Assembly (NCBI GenBank): GCA_963792075.1
Contig: CAWBUW010000012.1
Location: forward strand, 930,001-994,000
From: CAWBUW01 sp963792075
GTDB taxonomy: Bacteria > Chloroflexota > Anaerolineae > Anaerolineales > UBA4823
DNA length: 64,000 bases
Reading direction: 5' to 3'
Shown here: piece by piece, positions 51,098 through 59,415 of the stretch
Numbering within the stretch: the stretch's first letter is position 1
How the letters are laid out: every line of letters begins with the position of its first letter
The notes under the pieces: model-generated
Seen by the model: only the letters and a program-made list of their open reading frames with translations
What the model was told of the DNA's origin: nothing
Databases searched by the model: none
Program-made: the position numbers and the translations under genes

Positions 51098-51229
51098 ATG
51101 GCAAGCAGTGGTAAGAAATCTAAAAATTCGCAGCAGGCGCGTACGTTGCACACACAGCAGGTCATCCTCAGTGTTATTGGTGTCATTCTCATTTTATCGA
51201 TGATCATCTCTTTGGTCGCAAAGTACTAA
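51098..51229 (+). CDS. small single-span membrane protein
   Basis: A 43-residue open frame with AAAGGAAG just upstream of the ATG. The N-terminal 20 residues are basic and polar (SGKKSKNSQQARTLHTQQ), and residues 22-40 form one hydrophobic helix (VILSVIGVILILSMIISLV), ending KY. This looks like a short tail-anchored or single-span protein. It resembles no family that I can name. TAGAAT at 51061-51066 could be its -10 box. It precedes the cobalamin riboswitch by a few bases. Confidence 0.6.
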   Translation: MASSGKKSKNSQQARTLHTQQVILSVIGVILILSMIISLVAKY

Positions 51230-51242
51230 CAATTTAGAACAC

Positions 51243-51485
51243 ACAACCTGGGCGCCTTTTCCCCCGGAAGGGAAAGACGGCGGGTGGCCCTTATCGGATA
51301 CAAAGCCACCCTCCCGGCGAAGCCGGTAAAGCTTCATAGCCAGTCCGGCACTGTCCCGCAACTGTAGGCCCGTTCTGTGCATCGGATTTCACCCGATGAC
51401 AGGCGAGCAAGTCAGGTCGCCCGCCCCGGTTGGGTTATCCACATCTCGCGGAAAGGAGGTGGGAACCGGTAAGGCTTTGTTTTAG
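51243..51485 (+). ncRNA. cobalamin (B12) riboswitch
   Basis: The central core AGCCGGT ... AGTCCGGCACTGTCCCGC with AACTGTA (about 51320-51366), the stem CATCGG/CCGATG (51380-51398), and the B12-box-like AAGTCAGGTCGCCCGCC (about 51409-51426) follow the known class order. It lies directly upstream of a BtuF-BtuC-BtuD importer and is followed by an intrinsic terminator, so adenosylcobalamin binding would stop transcription. The outer boundaries are estimates. Confidence 0.85.
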
Positions 51486-51495
51486 CTTTTCCCCT

Positions 51496-51520
51496 CCCTG
51501 TCCACAAGACAGGGCTTTTT
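51496..51520 (+). terminator. expression-platform terminator of the cobalamin riboswitch
   Basis: CCCTGTC (51496-51502) pairs with GACAGGG (51508-51514) around CACAA, followed by a C and five Ts. It lies between the aptamer and btuF. Confidence 0.75.
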
Positions 51521-51610
51521 GTTTAACCCCCTATAGGGAATGGGCGCGCCTCTGGCTGCGCTTTACGCACCTGCCCGCTCACATTCCCAACCAGAAGGAG
51601 AATATTGATT

Positions 51611-52552
51611 ATGTTACGGAAATTTGTGATTGTTCTGATCCTGGCGTTGGGCTTGCTGGTAGCAGCCTGCGCCGCATCTGCTGCCCCCACCCCTACCCCC
51701 GCCCCGACCGCTGCGCCAATCACGGTGACGGATGGATTGGAACGCACCATGACACTGGCGGGTGGACCTGCCCAGCGCGTGGTTTCCCTGGCCCCCTCCA
51801 ATACGGAGATTCTCTTTGCCGTTGGCGCGGGCACGCAGGTAGTCGGGCGAGACGAGTTCACCAATTACCCGCCTGAAGCGACCAGCCTGCCCTCCATTGG
51901 TGGCTCGATGGGCAATTACAACGCCGAGGCCATCGTTAGCCTGAAGCCGGACCTGGTGCTGGCTGCAGAAATTAATACACCAGAACTGGTGGAAACACTG
52001 GCCGGCCTGGGGCTGACGGTCTATTACTTGCCCAACCCGACCGATATGGAAGGGATGTATGCCAACCTGCTGACCGTGGCAAAGTTGACCGGTCATGAGG
52101 CAGAAACACAGGCGCTGGTAACCACCTTACGCCAGCGGGTGCAGGCAGTGCAGGAAAAGGTTGCGCCGCTGTCGAACGCTCCGGTGGTGTTCTATGAGTT
52201 AGACGCGACCGACCCGAACGCACCATATACCACCGGCCCGGGCACCTTCATGAACTTGCTCATCGGCATGGCCGGAGGAATCAATGCGGCCAGTGAAGCG
52301 ACCAGCCCCTGGGCGCAGTTTAGCGCAGAGGAACTATTGGTGCAAAACCCACAGGTGATCTTGCTGGGAGATGCGGCGTATGGCGTCACGGTGGATGCGG
52401 TGAAGGCGCGCCCCGGTTGGGATGCCCTGGATGCAGTTAAGAATAATCAGGTGTACCCCTTTAACGATGACCTGACCAGCCGCCCTGGCCCGCGCCTGGT
52501 GGATGGGTTGGAAGAACTGGCCAGGCTGCTGCACCCGGAGTTGTTTAAGTAA
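51611..52552 (+). CDS. btuF: cobalamin-type ABC substrate-binding lipoprotein (BtuF-like)
   Basis: A 313-residue protein. The lipobox is LLVAAC (about Cys20), followed by a short Thr/Pro linker and a two-lobed periplasmic-binding fold of the TroA/BtuF class: RVVSLAPSNTEILFAVGAG, EAIVSLKPDLVLAAE, and NLLTVAKLTGHEAEAQAL-like helix. The cobalamin riboswitch upstream supports B12 or a cobinamide as ligand. The ATG at 51611 has AAGGAG upstream. It is followed after 18 bases by the permease gene. Confidence 0.88.
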   Translation: MLRKFVIVLILALGLLVAACAASAAPTPTPAPTAAPITVTDGLERTMTLAGGPAQRVVSLAPSNTEILFAVGAGTQVVGRDEFTNYPPEATSLPSIGGSMGNYNAEAIVSLKPDLVLAAEINTPELVETLAGLGLTVYYLPNPTDMEGMYANLLTVAKLTGHEAETQALVTTLRQRVQAVQEKVAPLSNAPVVFYELDATDPNAPYTTGPGTFMNLLIGMAGGINAASEATSPWAQFSAEELLVQNPQVILLGDAAYGVTVDAVKARPGWDALDAVKNNQVYPFNDDLTSRPGPRLVDGLEELARLLHPELFK

Positions 52553-52570
52553 TAGAGCCCTTCCTTTGAT

Positions 52571-53602
52571 ATGAAAACGAACCGCCCCTACATATTGAAT
52601 CTGTTGTTTTTGGCCCTGGCTGCGTTGTTAAGCGTGGCGGTAGGAGCGGTATCGATTCCCATTCCTGCGCAGGTGCAGATTCTCCTGCGCGGTCTGGTTG
52701 GATGGCCGCTTGGTTTGGAATGGCCGGCTGCATACCAGACGATCTTGTTCAGCATCCGTTTACCCCACACAGTGCTTGTGGCGCTCAGCGGTGCGGCGCT
52801 GGCCGGCAGCGGGTCTGCCTACCAGGGCCTGTTCCGCAACCCGCTGGCCGATCCATACCTGATTGGTGCGGCCTCGGGAGCGGGGCTGGGGGCGGTGGCA
52901 GCCATGGCAATCCTACAGCCTGATACGCTGGGGAGCTTGTTCACCGTACCGGCAGCGGCTTTCCTGGGTGCGCTGATTCTGGTAGGCGTGGTGTATTGGC
53001 TGGCCTATAACCGCCCCATTTCTGCACCCACAACGACCTTGATCCTGGCGGGTGTGGCGGCTGGCTCGTTCGCTTCGGCGCTGACGTCGTTCTTGATGCT
53101 GCGCTCGCAAGGTGAACTGCGCCGTGCCGTGGCCTGGCTGATGGGCGGGGCAGACGCCAGCGGTTGGCTGCCTGTATGGGCGGTGCTGCCGTACATCCTG
53201 TTGGGATTAAGCGTGCTGGTCACCAGCGGGCATGCCTTGAATGTCCTGCAATTCGGTGAGGAGCAGGCCGTGCAGCTTGGCCTGCCCGTGCGGCGGATCA
53301 AGGGGCTGTTGGTACTGGCAGCCACGCTGTCGACGGCCGCAGCGGTCTCGTTTTCGGGGATCATCGGGTTCGTGGGGTTGATCGTGCCACACCTGGTGCG
53401 GCTGCTGTGGGGATCCGATTACCGGCGATTGGTTCCCCTCTCGATCCTGGGCGGCGCGAGCGCGCTGCTGCTGGCAGATTTACTGGCCCGGGTGGTGATG
53501 GCTCCGCAGGAGCTGCCGGTAGGGATTATCACCGCCCTGGCTGGTGGGCCATTTTTTCTCTGGGTGCTCCGGCGCAGCCAGAAGGCGATTGGGTTCGACT
53601 AG
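52571..53602 (+). CDS. btuC: cobalamin-type ABC permease (FecCD/BtuC family)
   Basis: A 343-residue membrane protein with about nine or ten helices. The FecCD signature RLPHTVLVALSGAALAGSGSAYQGLFRNPLADPYLIG is seen as RLPHTVLVALSGAALAGSG then NPLADPYLIGAASGAGLG. The late conserved VSFSGIIGFVGLIVPHLVRLLWG and APQELPVGIITALAGGPFF are also present. It works as a dimer with BtuD. Riboswitch-linked and in operon with btuF and btuD. Confidence 0.93.
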   Translation: MKTNRPYILNLLFLALAALLSVAVGAVSIPIPAQVQILLRGLVGWPLGLEWPAAYQTILFSIRLPHTVLVALSGAALAGSGSAYQGLFRNPLADPYLIGAASGAGLGAVAAMAILQPDTLGSLFTVPAAAFLGALILVGVVYWLAYNRPISAPTTTLILAGVAAGSFASALTSFLMLRSQGELRRAVAWLMGGADASGWLPVWAVLPYILLGLSVLVTSGHALNVLQFGEEQAVQLGLPVRRIKGLLVLAATLSTAAAVSFSGIIGFVGLIVPHLVRLLWGSDYRRLVPLSILGGASALLLADLLARVVMAPQELPVGIITALAGGPFFLWVLRRSQKAIGFD

Positions 53603-53668
53603 GATGTGCAGCGGGGCCTGGTGGTGCAGGACACCACTCAGCTCCGCTGCGTACCAATGAGGCATGAG

Positions 53669-54466
53669 ATGACAGATCCATTGGGCCTCGAAGTGCAGGG
53701 GCTGACGGTATGTTATAGCAACCAGGTGATCGTGGAAGATATCTCGTTTTCCATCGCACCTGGGGAAGTGCTGGCGCTGATCGGCCCAAACGGGGCTGGT
53801 AAATCTACATTGATCAATGCTCTGAGTGGTGTGCTGCGGCCTTCGGCGGGCCTGGCGCGGGCGCAGGGACAGGACCTGCTCCACCTGCCGCCGGCGCGGC
53901 GGGCGGCGTTATTGGCCGTTGTGCCGCAGGCGCGCCAGCTACCCGGCAGCTTTACGGTCTGGCAGACTACGCTGCTGGGCCGGACACCTTATCTGGGATG
54001 GTTGGGGCAGCCCACCCCCAAAGACCTTGAGCGAGTAACCTGGGCGTTAGAACGCTGTGGGCTGCAGGAGTTGGCACAGCGGCAGGTCGGTGAGCTTTCG
54101 GGCGGCGAGCAGCAGCGGGTGATGGTGGCGCGTTCCTTGGCCCAACACACACCGGTGCTGCTGCTGGATGAACCCACCGCTCACCTCGATTTACGCTATC
54201 AAAGCGGGCTGCTGGGCCTGGTGCGTGAGCTGGTGGACGAAAACCACCTGGCAGTGCTGATGGCGCTGCATGATTTGAACCAGGTTGCATTGTACGCTGA
54301 TCGAGTAGCTCTGTTGGTCAACGGCCGGTTGGTCGCCCTGGGCACACCTACCGAAGTGCTCACCCCTGAGCGCCTGATCGACGCCTATAATGTGCCGCTG
54401 CGTGTGCTGCCCCATCCGGAGTACGGCACGCCGCTGGTGTTGCCGGACAGCTACCACCCATCTTAA
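53669..54466 (+). CDS. btuD: cobalamin-type ABC ATPase (BtuD/FepC family)
   Basis: A 265-residue ATPase. Walker A is GPNGAGKSTLI, the Q-loop is VVPQAR, the signature is LSGGEQQRV, Walker B is VLLLDEPTAHLD, and the H-loop is ALHDLNQ. It powers the BtuC permease. The ATG at 53669 is preferred because GAGG lies 6 bases upstream and the ABC domain begins there; the frame is open from 53606 with a GTG. It ends before a palindrome and the purine operon. Confidence 0.92.
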   Translation: MTDPLGLEVQGLTVCYSNQVIVEDISFSIAPGEVLALIGPNGAGKSTLINALSGVLRPSAGLARAQGQDLLHLPPARRAALLAVVPQARQLPGSFTVWQTTLLGRTPYLGWLGQPTPKDLERVTWALERCGLQELAQRQVGELSGGEQQRVMVARSLAQHTPVLLLDEPTAHLDLRYQSGLLGLVRELVDENHLAVLMALHDLNQVALYADRVALLVNGRLVALGTPTEVLTPERLIDAYNVPLRVLPHPEYGTPLVLPDSYHPS

Positions 54467-54471
54467 AGGGA

Positions 54472-54514
54472 TTTGGGGATTAACGAGCGATTTTATCGCT
54501 CGTTAATCCCCAAA
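54472..54514. repeat. 20-bp palindrome with TTT loop after btuD
   Basis: 54472-54491 and 54495-54514 are perfect reverse complements around TTT. It lies 5 bases after the btuD stop and could end that operon, with an A-run rather than a T-run on the plus strand. Confidence 0.75.
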
Positions 54515-54602
54515 AAACTTCACAACTTGTCTAGTCGTCTTTAGGGGAGTGTGATACAATCGCCAGCATTCAAGAGAGTGACTGCACAATTGAAATGTTA
54601 CC

Positions 54603-54681
54603 GGACCGCCGCGGCGAGTGAGTTGCGCACAGCATCGTCTTAGGCAAGACTGTGTGTGGAACTCACTGCTGGCGGCGGTCT
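54603..54681 (+). ncRNA. candidate structured leader RNA upstream of purL
   Basis: A four-part bulged hairpin: 54604-54612 pairs with 54672-54680 (9 bp), 54617-54624 with 54660-54667 (8 bp), 54625-54632 with 54650-54657 (8 bp with two G-U), and 54638-54641 with 54646-54649, loop AGGC. It lies between a TACAAT box (54555-54560) and the purL ATG at 54710. It matches no riboswitch class that I know. Confidence 0.55.
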
Positions 54682-54709
54682 GAATTCAGAGGCCAGGAAA
54701 AGCGTATCC

Positions 54710-57580
54710 ATGCCAGAAGAACCGCAGTTTTATCGTTTTATCGTTAGCCCGCAGCCCGGCCGCGACCCGCGCCCGGCAGGGCTGCTCCAGGATGCACGCG
54801 CTCTGGGGATCCAGTCCCTCACCGGGATGGAGTGCCGCGATCTGTTTTTTATCGAGGGCCAGGTCAACGAAGAGGACCTGGAGCGGATGGCCCACGAGCT
54901 GCTCAGCGACCCCATGACACAGACTGTCGAATGGGGTCGAATTTTTTTGTCCTCTCTTTCACAAAGTGGAGGCGGGGAGCAGGGAGCTGGGTGGCGGATG
55001 ATCGACGTGGGGCTGCGCCCTGGGGTGACCGATCCGGCTGCGGAACAAGTGGTGCGAGCTGCGCGTGTCCTGGGAATCGCGGGAGTGCGCAGCGCAGCCA
55101 CCGGGCAGCGTTACCTGGTGGGGGGGAAGGCGCTGTCGGACGAGACTCTGCATCGCCTGGCGCGGCGCCTGCTGGCGAACGCTGTAATCCAACGCTACGC
55201 GCTAGGGGAGATCGAGCCGGTCTTCCCGCACCCGGCCGAGTCGTCTGGCTACGTCGCTGTGATCCCGCTGCGAGATCTGAATGCAGCAGAACTGGTGGAA
55301 GTATCACTCCAACGGCGGGCAGCCCTGGACCTGGCTGAGATGCAGGCAGTCCAAAGCTATTACCGGGCTGAAGGCCGTGACCCCACCGACGTCGAATTTG
55401 AAATGATCGCTCAGACGTGGAGCGAACACTGCGTACACAAAACATTTCGAGCCCGGATCACACTGCAAGAGGCTGGCTCGGAAAAAGAGATCAATGGCCT
55501 CTTGCGCACTTATATCCGTGCCGCAACAGAGAAAATCCAGGCGGGGTGGGTGCGCTCGGCTTTCGTGGATAACGCCGGGATCATTGACTTTGACGATGCG
55601 TACGAAGTCTCGTTCAAAGTAGAAACACACAACCACCCTTCTGCCATCGAGCCCTTCGGTGGGGCCAATACGGGAGTGGGCGGGGTGATCCGGGATGTCC
55701 TGGGGGTTTCAGCCAAGCCAATCGCCGCCACGGATGTGCTCTGCTTTGGGCCGCAGGAGCTGTCGCCGGAAGCGCTGCCGGAAGGAGTGCTGCACCCGCG
55801 GCGCATCCAGTCGGGCGTGGTAGCCGGGGTGCAGGATTATGGCAATAAGATCGGCATCCCCACGGTGAACGGTGCGATCGTTTACGACCCGGGCTATACC
55901 GCCAACCCGCTGGTCTTTTGCGGCTGTGTGGGCCTGGCGCCCAAGGGCAGCCACCCGCGCCGGGCCCAGCCGGGCGACCGGCTGATCGTGTTGGGCGGGC
56001 GCACCGGGCGGGATGGGCTGCGCGGGGCTACTTTCTCCTCGATGACCATGGATGCCCAGACCGGGGAAGTCGCGGGGGCTTCGGTGCAGATCGGGGACCC
56101 GATCACGGAGAAGGGGCTGATCGAGGTGATCCTGCGAGCGCGAGACCGGGGCCTGTACACTGCCATCACCGACTGCGGCGCGGGCGGGCTGTCTTCTGCA
56201 GTAGGGGAAATGACCAGCGCCAGCGGTGGAGAAGTGGAGTTGAACCAGGTGCGCCTGAAATATCCCGGCCTGGCGCCGTGGGAAATCTGGCTTTCGGAAG
56301 CCCAGGAGCGGATGGTATTGGCGGTTCCTCCCGTCTCGGTAGAGGCGCTGCGCGGTCTGTGTACCTTATTCGACGTGGAGATGACGGATATTGGGACTTT
56401 CGATGCCAGCGGGCGGCTGGTAGTGCGTTATAACGGTCACACGGTGATTTCCTTGAACAACCATTTCCTGCACGAAGGAATCCCTCAGCGGAGGCTGCGG
56501 GCAGAGATGCCTGCCCCGGCTGCAGCGCAGGCTTGCGCGGTCTGCGCCATCGGAGAGACGGAGCAACCCAACGCTGCGCTCCTGGCGCTGCTGGCAGAGC
56601 CAAACCTGGCGACCAAGGAAGCCGTGGTCCGCCTGTATGATCATGAAGTACAGGGTGGCACGGTAGTCAAACCGCTGAGTGGCGTACTGGATGACGGTCC
56701 CTCGGATGGCTGTGTGTTGAAGCCGATTGGGACACAGGGCCGCGGCGGGATCGTGCTCACCAATGGGGTCAATCCGCAGTACGGCAAAGCGGACGCTTAC
56801 CGCATGGCATTGAGCGTGGTGGATGAAGCGGTACGCAACGCGGTGGCTTTGGGCGCTAACCCGGAACGGCTGGCGCTTTTGGATAATTTCTGTTGGGGTG
56901 ACCCGAACCGCCCGCAAACGCTCGGCTCGCTCGTACAGGCCGCGCGCGGCTGTTACGACGCCGCACTGCACTACCAGACGCCTTTCATTTCTGGCAAAGA
57001 TTCGTTGAACAATGAATACCTGGGCGCAGATGGTGAACGGCACGCCATTCCGCCGACTCTGCTGATTTCCGCCATGGGGCTGATCGAGGACGTAAGCCGG
57101 GCGTGCAGTATGGATTTAAAAGCACCAGGAAACGCGCTGTACATGGTGGGAGCGTTTGAGCCGGTGTTAGAAGGTGTACCCGGTTTGCCCCTGCTCGCGC
57201 CGCAGACCTACCGGGCGCTGCATGCCGCCATGCAGCGCGGCCTGGTGCGCGCCTGCCACGATCTAAGCGAGGGCGGGCTGGCGGCAGCCGCGGCGGAGAT
57301 GTGCATTGGCGGCCGGTTAGGACTGCGCTTGCAGGTGGCAGCGGGTGAAACCCGGCGGATTTTGTTCGGCGAGGTGAACGGGTGTCTGCTGGCGGAGGTG
57401 CGCCCGGAGCATGAGGCGGATTTCGGCGCTTGCATGGCCGGGCTGCCGTGTACGCGCCTGGGGGCGGTCACAGCAGAGCCCTGTTTGGTGATTGCCGTGC
57501 AGCCGCCAGGGGAGCGTGCCTCAGGGGTAGATCTGCCGGTCGAAGCATTGGTGAAAGCCTGGAAGCGGGAGGCAGCATGA
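54710..57580 (+). CDS. purL: phosphoribosylformylglycinamidine synthase PurL with two N-terminal PurS-like modules
   Basis: A 956-residue protein, longer than the usual small PurL of about 730-760 residues. Residues about 5-80 (FYRFIVSPQPGRDPRPAGLL, DPMTQTVEW) and about 95-180 (MIDVGLRPGVTDPAAEQVVR) both look like PurS. The PurL core follows, with AQTWSEHCVHKTF and the glycine-rich VETHNHPSAIEPFGGANTG and ITDCGAGGLSSAVGEM. It turns FGAR into FGAM using ATP and ammonia from PurQ. The ATG at 54710 is chosen with AGGAAA upstream; a GTG at 54656 lies inside the leader hairpin. It overlaps purQ by 4 bases. Confidence 0.94.
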   Translation: MPEEPQFYRFIVSPQPGRDPRPAGLLQDARALGIQSLTGMECRDLFFIEGQVNEEDLERMAHELLSDPMTQTVEWGRIFLSSLSQSGGGEQGAGWRMIDVGLRPGVTDPAAEQVVRAARVLGIAGVRSAATGQRYLVGGKALSDETLHRLARRLLANAVIQRYALGEIEPVFPHPAESSGYVAVIPLRDLNAAELVEVSLQRRAALDLAEMQAVQSYYRAEGRDPTDVEFEMIAQTWSEHCVHKTFRARITLQEAGSEKEINGLLRTYIRAATEKIQAGWVRSAFVDNAGIIDFDDAYEVSFKVETHNHPSAIEPFGGANTGVGGVIRDVLGVSAKPIAATDVLCFGPQELSPEALPEGVLHPRRIQSGVVAGVQDYGNKIGIPTVNGAIVYDPGYTANPLVFCGCVGLAPKGSHPRRAQPGDRLIVLGGRTGRDGLRGATFSSMTMDAQTGEVAGASVQIGDPITEKGLIEVILRARDRGLYTAITDCGAGGLSSAVGEMTSASGGEVELNQVRLKYPGLAPWEIWLSEAQERMVLAVPPVSVEALRGLCTLFDVEMTDIGTFDASGRLVVRYNGHTVISLNNHFLHEGIPQRRLRAEMPAPAAAQACAVCAIGETEQPNAALLALLAEPNLATKEAVVRLYDHEVQGGTVVKPLSGVLDDGPSDGCVLKPIGTQGRGGIVLTNGVNPQYGKADAYRMALSVVDEAVRNAVALGANPERLALLDNFCWGDPNRPQTLGSLVQAARGCYDAALHYQTPFISGKDSLNNEYLGADGERHAIPPTLLISAMGLIEDVSRACSMDLKAPGNALYMVGAFEPVLEGVPGLPLLAPQTYRALHAAMQRGLVRACHDLSEGGLAAAAAEMCIGGRLGLRLQVAAGETRRILFGEVNGCLLAEVRPEHEADFGACMAGLPCTRLGAVTAEPCLVIAVQPPGERASGVDLPVEALVKAWKREAA

Positions 57581-58362
57581 AACCACGCGCTTTGATCTTA
57601 CATGCCACCGGCACCAACCGTGACCTGGATGCAGCCGAAGCCCTGGCACTGGCAGGCGCACAGCCTGAGGTGGTCCACCTGAACCAACTGCGGTCTGGCG
57701 AGCGACGCTGGGCTGATTATGAGCTGCTGGTCGTGCCCGGCGGATTCTCGTACGCAGATGCGCTCGGCGCCGGCCGCCTGTTTGCCCTGGATTTGAAAGT
57801 CTATTTTGGCGCTGAGGTGAACGAGTTCGTTGCCAGCGGCAAGCCGGTGATCGGCATTTGTAACGGCTTCCAGGCGCTGGTCAAGGCAGGAGTTTTACCC
57901 GGCAGCGCCTGCGGCGACGCGCCTGCAATCCGGGCAACCCTCACGTTTAACGCCTGCGGGCATTTCGAATGCCGCTGGGTGACGCTCTTAGCGCAGTCGC
58001 AAAAGTGCGCCTGGACACGCGGCCTGGCAGAGCCGGTGCTGTGTCCGGTGGCGCACGGGGAAGGCAATTTCGTGCTATCCCTTGCCGGAGATGTGGACCG
58101 GTTGGTAGCTGACGACCAGGTTGCCTTGGTGTATGCCGGGCCTGGCGCGGCGCCGGCGCGCGGTGCTTATCCGCATAACCCGAATGGCTCCGTGGCAGAT
58201 ATCGCCGGGGTCTGCAATTTGAATGGGAACGTGTTGGGGCTGATGCCGCATCCCGAGGATCATATTTATACCCACCAGCACCCCCGCTGGACGCGTGGCG
58301 AAAGCGGCGGGCTGGGGTTAAAGTTGTTTGAAAATGGAGTCAGGTTTGCTGCGGGCAGGTAA
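57577..58362 (+). CDS. purQ: phosphoribosylformylglycinamidine synthase subunit PurQ (glutaminase)
   Basis: A 261-residue class I glutamine amidotransferase. The nucleophile cysteine is in GICNGFQALVKAG, preceded by LLVVPGGFSYADALGAGR. The catalytic His/Glu are in GLMPHPEDH. It frees ammonia from glutamine for PurL. The ATG at 57577 overlaps the purL stop (ATGA). Confidence 0.94.
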   Translation: MKPRALILHATGTNRDLDAAEALALAGAQPEVVHLNQLRSGERRWADYELLVVPGGFSYADALGAGRLFALDLKVYFGAEVNEFVASGKPVIGICNGFQALVKAGVLPGSACGDAPAIRATLTFNACGHFECRWVTLLAQSQKCAWTRGLAEPVLCPVAHGEGNFVLSLAGDVDRLVADDQVALVYAGPGAAPARGAYPHNPNGSVADIAGVCNLNGNVLGLMPHPEDHIYTHQHPRWTRGESGGLGLKLFENGVRFAAGR

Positions 58363-58443
58363 TATCGCCTTGTTTTCAATGAAAAGAGTGTCTGCTGCGT
58401 GCCGGGAGCGGAACAGACACGCCAATTTGAGGAAGGTGTGCAT

Positions 58444-59415
58444 ATGGTGAAGGTTGAAGAAATCGCGGCATTGCTGCCGCTGGCGTTCGAACAGACGGAG
58501 CTGCCTCTGGCCGGAAAGGCAGCCGGCAAGGTGCGCGACAGCTACCCTCTGCCGGATGGGCACCGCCTGTTGGTAACCACCGACCGGCTGTCCGCATTTG
58601 ACCGTATCCTGGGATGTGTGCCCTATAAAGGCCAGGTGCTCAACCAGCTTTCTGCCTGGTGGTTTGCCCAAACAGCCGACATCATCCCCAACCACGTGCT
58701 CGACCTGCCCGATCCGAACGCTTTGGTAGCGCGTCAGGCCGCGCCGATTCTGGTCGAGGTGGTGGTGCGCGGTTATATCACCGGCGTGACCACCACGGCG
58801 CTCTGGTATCGCTATGCCCTGGGCGAACGGCAGATCTATGGGCATACCTTCCCCTCTGGGCTGCGCAAAAACCAGGCGCTGGCCGAGCCGATCATCACCC
58901 CTACGACGAAGGGAAGCGAAGGTGGGCACGATGAGCGCCTCACCTGCGCTGAAGTGGTAGAAAAAGGTCTGTTGGCGGCGGATACCTGGGAGCAGGTGCA
59001 GGCAGCGGCATTGGCGGTCTTCAAACGCGGCCAGGCCCTGGCTGCGCAGGCCGGGTTGATCCTGGTAGATACCAAGTATGAGTTCGGATGCTTGCCCGAT
59101 GGACGGGTGCTGTTGATTGATGAGCTTCACACCCCAGATTCGTCGCGCTTCTGGCTGGCAGAGAGTTACGCCGGCCGCGTGGACGCAGGCGAGGAGCCCG
59201 AAAATTTCGACAAGGAATTCATCCGCCTGGCTTATGCCGCCCGGGGCTTCCGCGGCGATGGGGAACCGCCCGTTATGCCATCTGATCTCATGGTGACGGC
59301 CAGCCAGCGGTATATCACCATCTACGAACGATTGACCGGGCAGCAGTTCCAACCGGGCACTTATCCGGTGGCCCCGCGCCTGATTTCAAACCTTAGAAAG
59401 GCAGGCATCTTATGA
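58444..59415 (+). CDS. purC: phosphoribosylaminoimidazolesuccinocarboxamide (SAICAR) synthase
   Basis: A 323-residue enzyme of the longer type. Seen are GKAAGKVRDSYPL, TTDRLSAFDRILGCVPYKGQVLN, VVVRGYITGVTTTALWYRY and LVDTKYEFG, with the ending SDLMVTASQRYITIYERLTG. It joins CAIR and aspartate with ATP. The ATG at 58444 has GAGGAAGG upstream. It overlaps purE by 4 bases. Confidence 0.95.
   Translation: MVKVEEIAALLPLAFEQTELPLAGKAAGKVRDSYPLPDGHRLLVTTDRLSAFDRILGCVPYKGQVLNQLSAWWFAQTADIIPNHVLDLPDPNALVARQAAPILVEVVVRGYITGVTTTALWYRYALGERQIYGHTFPSGLRKNQALAEPIITPTTKGSEGGHDERLTCAEVVEKGLLAADTWEQVQAAALAVFKRGQALAAQAGLILVDTKYEFGCLPDGRVLLIDELHTPDSSRFWLAESYAGRVDAGEEPENFDKEFIRLAYAARGFRGDGEPPVMPSDLMVTASQRYITIYERLTGQQFQPGTYPVAPRLISNLRKAGIL

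Noticed and set aside
54656..54709. GTG start for PurL at 54656
   Set aside because: It would put coding sequence through the leader hairpin, has no ribosome-binding site, and adds residues unlike PurS; the ATG at 54710 has AGGAAA upstream.
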